Assembly: GCA_035222895.1 (NCBI GenBank)
Contig: JAVYIG010002207.1
Location: forward strand, 1 to 64,000
DNA: 64,000 nt
Origin: Strongylocentrotus droebachiensis
Lineage: Eukaryota; Echinodermata; Echinoidea; Camarodonta; Strongylocentrotidae
Direction of reading: 5' to 3'
Position 1 is the first letter of the stretch, and each line of letters starts with the position of its first letter. Of the stretch, positions 38,129 through 50,000 are shown in pieces. A model generated the notes under the pieces. It was not told where the DNA came from. It saw only the letters and a program-made list of their open reading frames with translations, and ran no database searches. The position numbers were made by a program, and so were the translations under genes.

Positions 38129-41100
38129 TGGAGCTAATCATATACAGATTTATATTGTTATTTCAAAAAAATAGTGGCTCAGTCCAAAAAAAGGACTCTT
38201 TGGAAAATGTTGTGTATGGCCATAATGCTCTCTTTTGCACTGAGCATCTGAATTGGTGAATAATCCCCCTTTAATACACATCTTTGTTTTTTAATAGTTC
38301 ACGAAAGGTTGCTCAGGTAGTTATTAACCATAAATGGTACTGTAAAGAAGACCATTTTACTTGTATGTCCATTGATATTCTCATCTTATGTTTTAACAGC
38401 TAATACATTGCTTCCATTAAAATCATCGTCATTGAACAATAGGGTTCACTTAATTTTGTTATCCATCTTCCAAAAAAGTATTTGCAGGGGGTTTAAGAAG
38501 ATGCTTCGTCTACGTAACCAACCATTATTGGTTTATATTTGCTAGTTGCTACTTGTTCCTCAGCAAAATGACATGCAGTGGATGGTTGAAAGCCATAATT
38601 CATATCATTCAGTGTGGGTCCAATGAACAATAATTTTTAATAATTTTTCATTGATTATGTCATTACGTAGCCGACCATCATGACTTTGGTTATGAGGAGA
38701 CAAGTTCATATAAAAACATAGTTCAATTCGTGGATCCAGTGCTCACAGATATGTTCGTTTCAGTCTGCCATTATAGAGAAGATATTTAAGAGCCATTGTT
38801 TGCATGGAAAAATGGAGATGATATTTACTTCTCTGTAAGATTGTGATTAGAGGTACGCATATGTACTATACAGAGGGGATTGAAGTACCGGTATGCATAT
38901 TTGCTGTGTTTTCATCACATTTCTATCTATTCTGTATTCACCCCTCCCCCTCATATTTAACAATAACATCACCCCCCCTGTTGGAAGAATTGGTTTGAAG
39001 TTTAAGACCCTTTCATAGCTTATGATAATGCATGTGTACATGCAACATACAAACGTCCTCATCGGGAAGAGTGGAAAAGCACCCAATTTAGTGGTTTACT
39101 TATAGAAAGTATGTAAGTGTGTGAATATATCATTATCATCATAAGTTTTGGTTTTCTGTTGACTCTATAGACTATACCAGTCTGGAGCTCGATATTATCT
39201 GAATATTACTTATCAGTTTGCATGACAATTGCAAAACCTATCTACGAGGCAGGTCCCAAGGAGGGGTCTATGAGCGACTCCTTTGGAAAGTACAGACTTT
39301 GAGGTACAGGGTGTAGCTGTATCAAATGAATGAATTGAATGATGTCTGCTGTGGCAGGTGTTATGCAATAATAAAGATATTGTGAAATGTTACTTTGGAT
39401 TGTCCGACTCATTAATTGATTAATGCAGTTTACTTGTCTGTTTAGATTAGGTAGTACTTTATACGTTTGTTGTCCAGTCCCTTGAATAAAAGAATTACAA
39501 ACTAATTCCATATTCTGAAATGAAGGGTCCAAGAGCTGTACTCTCAGTACCGGTATATAACAAATCTTGACAAAAGCGATGACAAGTTTACAATGTGTGA
39601 TATTAAATTGGGACTGAAGCTAACCTAATACTCAGTTGCAAAACTAACCTTATACCTTTGACAAAATACAGTTGGGGGCAAATGTTGCCAATAAAGATGG
39701 CAGAGTTGTACTCGTGTGCTGTGGTGGACGGTGGTGCATATTTTGCGGGGATGACTGTTTGTGATCACAGCAGAGTTGTATTGATGTGTTGTGATGGTGG
39801 TGAACATTTTGTGGTAATGGTAGGTAGTTGATTTCAATTATTGTGCTGATGGTGAATTTTTAGTAGAAACAACTTACTTTTGTTAAATAAAGCACACAAT
39901 CGTCAAGCCATTTAGAATTTCACATGTTTAATGAAAAGAATGTTTTGCACAATCACTTTTCTTTGAAGATGAAATGACATATTTTGCATACAAAGCAACA
40001 CAAGCAAAGGAGATTAAGAACGAATTTCGTTAAAAGGGTATTGAAAATGAATTTAAAAACAAATTTCCAAGGTTCTCAATGTACATGTATTACAGAAATA
40101 AATAAGGAACCATTTATGAATCCAATGCCGTGTCTTTTTTTACATCAAATATGTTCCACTTTGGTAAACCATAATTATTTGAGAAAATATCTGTCAATGA
40201 TCAATTTATAGTTCATACAAGATTATAAAGCTTTAATACTGAATAAAAAATAACATAAGGATATATATAAACACCCATTTCCTAAAGGTGCAGACAATTA
40301 TGTTTTTATGCTGATTTATTAACAAATTCCAGTTTAAAATTTGGAAAAAATCACAATAATTTACAATAAAAATATAGACAAGAAACATAATGATAAGAAA
40401 TCCCTTTCTCATAGTTTTTGCGGGCCACTAATATTCAAATTACTAATCATATTCATGTGACACACACATTACACATAGCATCATCATCACTTGCAGCAAC
40501 TGATTTTGACCAAAAATTACAAAAAGACTTTTGAACATATTAAAATAATGACAAATAATAAACGTTTCTTTGATGACATTTGTAATTTGAGTTAAATTTT
40601 TACAACAGAGCAGAGACGAAGCTTCCTTCTCGTTTAATTGATTCCTGGTCAGGAATGACTGCGTAAGATTTCTGCTTTAGAACAAAATCTTCTCTCTATC
40701 AAACTACATCAAAAATAACCAAAGCAGGTACAGGACCAAAGTTTTGTTAAAACTCATTTCACTACATTATATAAGGGCACATTGCTTTCAAACACCATGT
40801 AATCTCTATGACCTTCAGGACTTTTAAAACCAGAAGAAAAAATATCTTGCATGCATGGAATGATCACACCACATAACACTCTATAAAACACATCTCCCCC
40901 AAAACACTATTGTAGCGAAGAATTGGATCCCAATAATATCATTCATCATTTAACAAAATACCTTATACATTGTTTTAGCTTATTACTTCCTAGTACTTTC
41001 CAAATATATGCATTCATACAGATTGCCCATGTTGCCAACCGAGATACACCATTGACGATAACTCTCCTCTTCAGATTGTTTCTTATCTCTAAATTCAATT

Positions 41101-43178
41101 GGATTGCTATGGGAAAAATCTGTCTGCATAGAGAGATCTATACACTCATTAAGTTTCATCTAAGTAAACAATTTAATCTGATCATATCACTGAATCTGAA
41201 AAGAACATTTCATATCTGCGTCCATAAATAACTTGTATTGGTCCTGCAAAGAAACGCCCTAAGGACCCAAGCCTTCGCAAATACGATGCCAAAACAGCAG
41301 CTGCAATTAAATAAAAATAAAATCCACAGTTGAACAATCAGACTAAGAAGCAGACAAAATCATAAACACAAAACATAAAAGTAAAAGTTTGAGATAATGA
41401 GACAGAGTACAAGAGGGTATAAAGAGACTTAAAGTCACTGAGTAGTCGGCTATCATGGGGAATTCGACACCGTTCGAGTGTTTACCCAATAACAGGTGTT
41501 GTCAATCACCAGGGTTAGCCTCGAGTTTTATGACCATTGGACCTTATGTAATGCTTTGATTTGCCCGAAGACTCTCGAGCTCTCCGAGAGAATAGGGGGT
41601 AATTCTTGACTGGACTATGGGTTTGCTGTGTGCAAATTTGTACCCCCATTAATGGTATTTCCACCAAGTCTGGTGTCAGCGAATTATGGCCTTCTGCACA
41701 TGGAAACTGGCGATCCGCTCCCTTTAACTTGTGATCACTAATGATATGGACTAATGATAGAACCACAATTGGCAGTTGGATCATTACGTTTAATGTTTTA
41801 CAAAGAGAATTCTCACATTTGTCTTGAACAAATAATCATAAAAAATGAAAGAATGAGTGTTCTTTCCATGTGACACCAAGCATACATGACCAACATTGCT
41901 CAGAGATTATCATACTAACAGTGATTCAGATTTAAAATCGTACCTTAACAATTTCTTGTTCCATTTTTTTTTCCTGCTTCCACCCTGGTCAACTATCTAT
42001 GAAGACTAAGAGTCAACTCCTCTTTAATAGAACTTAAAATAACTTAAACAACAAATAACAGTAATGTAATATTGAGATATGGGTAATGATTATTAGAACA
42101 ATGTCTATTTACAAACTACATGTATTTTCATTGCAGCCCCTGAGAGTTTCCATTACTTCGCATCCATATATGGGCAACAAAATATATATCATACTCCTAA
42201 TCAAATGTGTTCAATCTTATTACAACCCATTTAAATATTCAGTAATAATTAACATATAAGGAGCTGAACCAACTCATTTTACAACAGATAGGAAATATTA
42301 TACAGGTAGTCGTATATATACTTCTATCGTGACTATTATAACCTTTTCCCAGGCCAGAACTCGTGTGTTCAAATGAATACCATGAACGGTCAAGCACAAC
42401 ATGCAAGATGCAGTCTGTGTATCTAGTTAGTACAGCAATTGAAATAAAAGTCAACAATTTTCCTGCCTTTAAGATGGATGATGGCCTTTTTTGTTAGTGA
42501 ATGAAATCGGCAAGGATAGAGTATATTTCTTCAATATGAACACTGATCACAGATGTATGTGTAAATTACATCAATGGTTTTGTTTCTTGCAGTAAAAAAA
42601 AAAGTGTGCATTTAATTGTATCTCCTTGTAACAGTTCATATTTCTTTGTCTTACATTTATAAGAATCAGCAAGTTGTAACAAGAATCTTCTGCTCTCTGT
42701 AAGTGGGTGGTTCCTGCTATATGTTTGCACAAGTAAAATGCTTCATTATGACATTTCCAATACTGAGTGTTACAAATGGAGACACTGATTACATCAACAA
42801 CTTCCAGCTTGGTTATCATAATGTGCTAGATAGATTCATGTTATTTAGATGCCATTTCCAAGTATAAAATTAAATTTAGGGTAATGCCAAAATGAAGGAT
42901 GAGCACTTAATCCAAGCATCACACATGTCCAAACCATATTGAGATGCATTACCGATTACCAACAGATACATTCGTCTAATCATCTAAAAAATTATAATTA
43001 CTCAATCTTTTAAAAAGAAAGAAATTACAATAATCGTGGAAATACCAAAGTATTGAAAACAACACTACATCATCATGAATAAAAACTCTTACTTTCATTC
43101 CGGCAACAACACCTCATAAAACAGATGGCCTTAATTTAATACTCCTGTTATTCTGTTGAGCAGACAACGACAATGTTC
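38129..43178. other. Convergent intergenic region between NDUFS8 and RANBP1
   Basis: AT-rich. Possible NDUFS8 poly(A) signals lie at 39370-39375 and 39886-39891. A short degenerate repeat (CAGAGTTGTA twice) lies at 39690-39790. The segment 41410-41790 has higher GC and no simple repeats and is unexplained. No exon with conserved protein content was found. Confidence 0.45.
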
Positions 43179-43373
43179 TTAAAGCCCCTCTGCACTAGTT
43201 TGGCATGGAGGGATTAAACCTCCCTGCGAGGTCACTGGCAGGTGGTTATCGCATCAAATCAGTTTTCAATTAACATAAGAAAAGGGGCATCATGGGGGAA
43301 CAACGGGTACGCTTAGGCATTGTTGGCTGTATAGAGGGCGCAAGTAGCTATAAGTAGTGCAGTGGGGCTCTAA
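43179..43373 (+). mobile_element. TTAA-flanked MITE, best-preserved copy
   Basis: TTAA at 43179-43182; right flank CTAA, one base off. Inverted ends AGCCCCTCTGCACTA and TAGTGCAGTGGGGCT. Interior includes AATTAACATAAGAAAAGGGG and TTAGGCATTGTTGGC. Matches 18603-18804 and, reversed, 63525-63722. Confidence 0.85.
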
Positions 43374-44007
43374 CATAAATGAGGCTCCACTATCCTAAAC
43401 ATTAACAATAAAATAGATTTTGTTTTTGGAAAAGTTATCCCTTATATCAATCACAACTTCCTATAGCCTTGGATATGATGATTTTTTTTAAAAGAATAAA
43501 ATGGAAAGATATCTTGAGAGGGGAACTGACAAGATTATTTCTATGGATACGATGTTACTTTTCCTCAACATATTATTATTCTTATCATTTAAGTAAAACA
43601 AGGAGTAACATGAATCCCTTTCTATCATGGAACTTCTTGCACCAAAAGAAATTAGAGATAGGATACACACTGTAGAACGAGTAACTTGATTTATTTTTAA
43701 AACCAATACTATATCTCATGTCTGTTACTGATAGAATTAAAGATGATCTTGAACTAAATTCTATTTCCCACGATACCCATTAATATGACGACACTCCTCA
43801 ACGTGGGCAAACAATGGAAATAAATACATTTAGAGAACTGGTCACTTCCTGGAGTATTTCTACTGGACATGCATTTGCATACCAAACTGCCCATCATATC
43901 ATCCTAATGTCTCTTCGATGATCAATTTTCATATTTTGGTGTTACTAAAAAATAGCCTTCCCTAGATTTAAACCACCCCTTTAAATAGAAGATGGAGAAA
44001 GTCCGTT

Positions 44008-47000
44008 TCAAGACGCATCTTTAGAATCTCCGCCCCCCTTTCCCTCTTCTTTCGTTGTCTCCTCTTTGCTCTTCTCAACCTCGTCTTCCTTCGCTTCTCC
44101 TTCTGTCTTCACCGTTTCCTTGCTAGGCTCCTGTACATCTGTTGTCTTCTCTGTATCTTTCACCGTCATGCCTCCAAGCTTATCGGTCACTTCATCAGCA
44201 TCCTTTTCAGACTTCTCAGCTTGCTTCGACTCGCTCTCTGGCTTCTCAGCTTGCTTTGGCTCGCTCTCTGGCTTCTCAGCTTGCTTTGGCTCGCTTTCTG
44301 GCTTCTCTGCTTGCTTCGACTCATTCTCTGGCTTCTCGTCTGTCTTTTCATCTGCAAACAAAGAAAAACAAAAATAAAAGAATTTACTATGTCCTACTAT
44401 CATCAGTGATTATTCACTGTACATTGTACACTTTTCTTCAAACCCTGACCTACAGGGTTTATCTTGGGGGAGGGTACTAAACATGTAAATGATTTGAAAG
44501 CTATCGTTTCTCCTTCCTAACACATAATTTCATAATCCGTCTCTTACAAGTACACAATCTGGATGACACCGCAGGTCACTCTCATATTTTCACTTATACG
44601 GAGGTATGTTAATAGGCAAGTAGTTTGCCTCAACCCTATTTAGTCTACGATTTTGAGAGCACTTTTTTAGTTTTCATTAGGTGGAGGGGGGGGGGGGGGT
44701 GCTTGTTTTAAATCTCTTAAATCTTGGTCATTAATCCAATTCAAAAGAAACAAATTGGGGACGACATATGTTTGTGTGTCATTGCTGCATGAATTTTTTA
44801 AGAAATATATTGTACAATTCATTATAAATTATGCAAATTAGATGCCCATTCTTACACCTTTAGTGATGTGGGGGCAAGGGTGTCATTCCCCAAACAGAAA
44901 CAGGATTAAGCTTTGTCATTTTTGTAGGGTAGGTGAGCACTGAAACAGTTTATTGTGGCGTGACAGCGAAATGTTGTGTGGCCTCTAAATAATTCAAGAC
45001 CTGATACCTCATTTTGTTAGTTAATGGTCTGTTTGTCAGTAAGACTAAGGTATTTCAAATCCATGCTATTGATTAGGTTTACTTGGGGAATGGGAAGATG
45101 TAAATAGGGAGAAGCATACCCTGATTGTCAGGAGCATCGGCTTCAGCTTCAAGATTAATGGAAGCTCCGAGCCTCTCAAGTAGATCAAGCTGGCGTGCTG
45201 AGGAGACGGATTGGGAAATCATGTGTTAGGAAGAGCAGTGAATACAGTCAAACCTGTCTATAGCGACCGCCCAAGGGAAACACAAAAAGTGGCCTTTGTA
45301 GACAGGTGGTCATTGTAGACAGGTTCCTTAAGTACATGTTTCAATGGGAAACCATTTTCAATGGAAACAAAAAATGCGGTCTTTGTAGACAGGTGGTCAC
45401 TTAAGCAGGTTTGACTGTACCATATAGATTTGTTGGCTGCTAAGAATGGGCCATTAGAGTTGTATTTACAACTGCAAGATAACCACTCAATGCAGACACA
45501 TCTACTAATATTAGAAACTTTTCTCAATCAAAGAGATCAAACTTCAAGTAGAAAAACAACTTGTGTACATAAAAGTCTGCAAAGCTTTCATCCTAAAATT
45601 AAGTAGAGATTTTTATTTTATCTTATTTTGTATATATATATATATATATATACATTCTGATTTAAACAAAATTGTATGTGACATTCTGTGATTGAGAATT
45701 CATGGTTTCATATCTAGGTCTGCAATCTGGCATGAACTTCCTCATGTGCACATTATGCATTTGCATAAGAACCACAAAATTGTTTTTACTTTCACTCACA
45801 GTGCTATTTTAGTATGCAAACTCGCAGCATATCTACAATTAAGTTATATACTTTGAATAGATAGAGGTCATACTCAGTGAAGGTTTGGTGATGAATCACA
45901 TAACAAGGCATGATCAGAAAGCATTTTTCTCAGCACCTTGTTTACTAAGCCCCGAAAGATGGTTAATATAATGCAATTTCATCATTTCATACCATAAGTT
46001 ATATGTAGCCGATATAGAGTACGGAATATTGTATTTAAGTATAGCAGTAGAAAATCGTTACCCTCCTATAATTCTTTTACAAGTTAAACAAAACAAAACA
46101 ACCTTACCTGCTGCACACTCGGTCAACAATTTTTGACATTCTTCAAACTTCTCCTTGAATTTCTTTGCATCTGAAAATGAAAAAAAGCAAAACAAATAAG
46201 CTTTCATGGAAAATTCTTTCCATATCATATCATTGAGATTGATCTTGTACTTTCAAAATGTAAAGGGATACAAATCTCTCAACGTTGAAGAAGGTTTGGT
46301 GATGAATCGCATCACAAGGCATGATCAGAAAGCATTTTTCTCAGCACCTTGTTTACTAAGCCCCGAAAGATGGTTGTATAATGCAATCTCATCATTTCAT
46401 GCCTTGTACATAATCATCAATCTCATGATGAGGAAATACAATACAAAGGACATTAGTGCTGTTACAGGGATTCGAACCATGTACCTTGTGGTAAACAGGT
46501 AATAATGATATCAATCAGCAATCATCCCAAGGATTCCCCCGGGTTGAGAGTGGCAAATACAGATTACTGCCTTCTATGAGGACAATGAAGGTACAGCAGG
46601 GATTTCAAACCTTACAACATTTACACGTAATACAGTCTATGAACTTATAACTCTAATCATAACATGTATCAAGAATATTTGCAAACAGAACTAAGATATT
46701 TATCATCCATTATTATGCATATATATGCAATGTACCCAGCTTTCATGGAAAATTCTGTCAATATCATATCATTGACATTGATCTTGTACTTTTGAAATGT
46801 AACAGATACTACAAGTCTCTTAACGTTGAAGGAGGTTTGGTGATGAATCACATCTTCCTGTATCAGTTTCATTTTCTTGTAATAAGGATTTAGCAACGTG
46901 AATGCAAAATTCTCTCCTAAATGGTTGACTCGTGCAAACTAATGATGTGAAAGTTAGCTAGTTGTAGTCGCTCTACATTGCACTGACATATCTAAGATTT

Positions 47001-50000
47001 AATGTGATCACCTGAGAATTCTGAACTTGTGTCAGTTTCCAGTTTCAAATTAAGAGAATGATCATAAGCTTAAATTGCCATATCAATAAAAAATAAGACA
47101 TGTCTTTGGTGAGAAGTATGTAAAACCATGAGCAATGTTGCTGAAAGCCTTTAAGACATGTGGATACAATAAAAATTACGAAGGGGAATTCCCCCAAGAT
47201 CAAGATCTTTTGTGACACTTACTCTCTGCATTGCCGAATCGGATAGCTAACGTCTCTTGTTTGGGTTCTTCATCTGCAAAGTCTGCTAGTGTGTTCCAAA
47301 CAAATGCTTTATCACTGCCACAGTTTGGCTTCAGATCCATGTGTGATTGAACTGGTTCAAAGGAATGATCAAAAGCATTAGAAGGGCGAGTCTAAGCTGA
47401 CAAAAAGACATTTGATACAACATGGATCAATTATCTCTAGCAAAACATGAACAAAAGAAAATTTATGTAAAAATTATATAATTTGCAAGTTCAGGGTCTA
47501 ATCTGATTGCTACAAAATTGCTTTCTACAATCCAATGGGATTGTGTAGAATAAGATTCAACCTATACATAAGCCAGGATATTGTAAATTGCACAGTATAG
47601 CATGTTATCTCCTCGAGTTGTGCCATTCATTTATCATCCTGACTTAGCTCAGGTAGTCGATTGTGAATACTCAGTGCTAAGTAAAACAACCTTACAAAGT
47701 ACCTTTATACCACTGCTGGATCCATAAGAACATTTTATGACATTTTGTTATTCAGAGGTTATTGAGGGTTTCAGAAACCATTGAATGTAAAGTTCACTGA
47801 CATCCCATTGAACACATGTTAATCTATGACACAAGGCATGATCAGAAAGCATTTTTCTCAGCACCTTGTTTACTAAGCCCCGAAAGATGGTTGTATAATG
47901 CAATCTCATCATTTCATGCCTTGTACATAATCATTATTCTCATGAAGTCAAAATTGAATTCCCTCTCTCGCTCGTTCAGTGTGGATGCCCCTATTTGCGC
48001 AGTGACCAGATCTGCGCACACACATAAGTTAATCTCCTCTCTCTGCACAATCCCAGAATAAGGGAGGGGTTTTTCAGCCAGTAAAGACAAAATCCAATTA
48101 CTTTATTCTAGATTCTAGAATTATTTACATTTTTCACAGAATTTATGGAAGCACATTTTGTTACCGTTAAACAAACTAACAAAAAAATATCCTGAAAAGA
48201 AATAAAGAGTCACCATGGCAATATCAATTTTAATTTCAGAAGATTTTGCATTTTTTTTGCCATCAAACACGTTCCAAGTCAATGGGGGTTGTGTGAGCTG
48301 ATCAGAAACCCAGTAACTTAAGCGAGGATCGAACGCTCAAGCTCTCTGCATGCAATTTGGCCGAATTCCATTGCTGTGATTTTAGAAAATGACATCGGAT
48401 GTTGTTGAACTTGGACTTGACGGTTTCATGTGCCGCTGCCCAGATTTCAACATATGAAAGAGGCAAAGAAAGAAAGAATTATTTACTCATACTCACTATA
48501 ATGATTTGCACATATCTTAAATGTCTTATCTCTCCTCATAAGTATCCTGACGTGGCCATTGGTATCGTCTCGTTTCTTCAGCATCTTGACCTCACCTGTC
48601 CCCCTCTCCTTCCATTCTGCTGGGCTCTCCTCGTTGGCGTATCGGTACAGCTTCGCCCTCCTGTCAAAATTAGGCATGATATGAGAAATGGATGAAGTCC
48701 CACAAAATAGCGGTCAAATAGATAGAAAATTCTCTTTCTAAATTCTTTCATAATGAAGTGGAATTTGTTTACTTTAGATATTCAAGAAAGTTTATTCGTA
48801 CTACATCACATAAAAACAAATGTAAAGAGAACTCGGCTTATATTAAAGCCACATAGTAGTCAGTGTCCATGTGTATATAAACAGAATAATTTTTTTCTCA
48901 AGGAGAAATTGAAGAACTATTGTCACCACTGCAACTGTCTTGCTTTCCCTTACCAATTTTTCACCAATCTCAAAAAGTCACATTGATACCCAGGCATGAT
49001 CAGAAAGCATTTTTCTCAGCACCTTGTTTACTAAGCCCCGAAAGATGGTTGTATAATGCAATTTCATCATTTCATACCTGGTACATACTCATTAATATAA
49101 TTCCATGAAATTAATATCTCTCTCACTCATTGTGTATACACATATTTGTATCGGAAAGAAAGGTTTCATCTAGATTCACAACTACATGTAGATGTTCCAA
49201 AAAAATTGATTTCAGAAGAGAAATTTGCAACTTACATTTTGAAAATTTCCTCTTCATCCTCCTCTAAGTTTTTGACATCTACCGGCTTCAGCTTGACAAT
49301 GGGCTCAAAGTAGATGTCAGGACTGGATTCTTCATGCTACAATAAGATATACACAAAAACAAATGTATAGAGAACTCAACTAATGTTAATGCCACATGTT
49401 ATTCAGTGTCCATGTGTATTTGACAAAAATTATTAAACAAATCTTGTAATGTTAAAATCATTGTTTCTTTCAAATGTTAAAATGTCATGACTCAAGTAGA
49501 AATTCTAAATTCCATACAGTTGTCACCACACATCTTGCTTTTCCTGACCAATTTTTCACAAATCTCAAATAGTTTCATGCTAGATTCGTCATTATTGTTC
49601 ACATTTGATACCCAGGCATGATCAGAAAGCATTTTTCTCAGCACCGTGTTTACTAAGCCCCGAAAGATGGTTGTATAATGCAATTTCATCATGTCATACC
49701 TGGTAGTGGTACATACTTATCTAGTACATGCCCGCAAAAATAGAGTCATCCACATTTTCGCTGATGATTCTGATTTCCGATCTGATTGTTGGCGATGTGA
49801 AAAACAGATTACGCAATGGTTTTCTTGATGCATTTCACATTGACTTTGTAAAGAGACTTTCACATTATGAGCGATAAATCATTGGGAAGACGAACGGACA
49901 ACCCATGAAAGTTGACGGTAAATTGGTGGTATTTTATTACGAGGAATCCCTTTTTATGTATTGTCAGCGCACGGTTCTGGAAGCCAAAACCTGCCGAGCG

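Noticed and set aside
45900..49710. Repeated plus-strand frames containing [19 protein letters not shown] in three places
   Set aside because: They are the antisense translation of the five snoRNA-like copies. The frame is not shared by all copies and no larger ORF contains it.
45900..49710. Five spaced near-identical repeats as a CRISPR-like array
   Set aside because: The spacing is irregular (about 0.4-1.5 kb), the unit is over 90 nt, exons lie between the units, and this is a eukaryotic intron-bearing gene.
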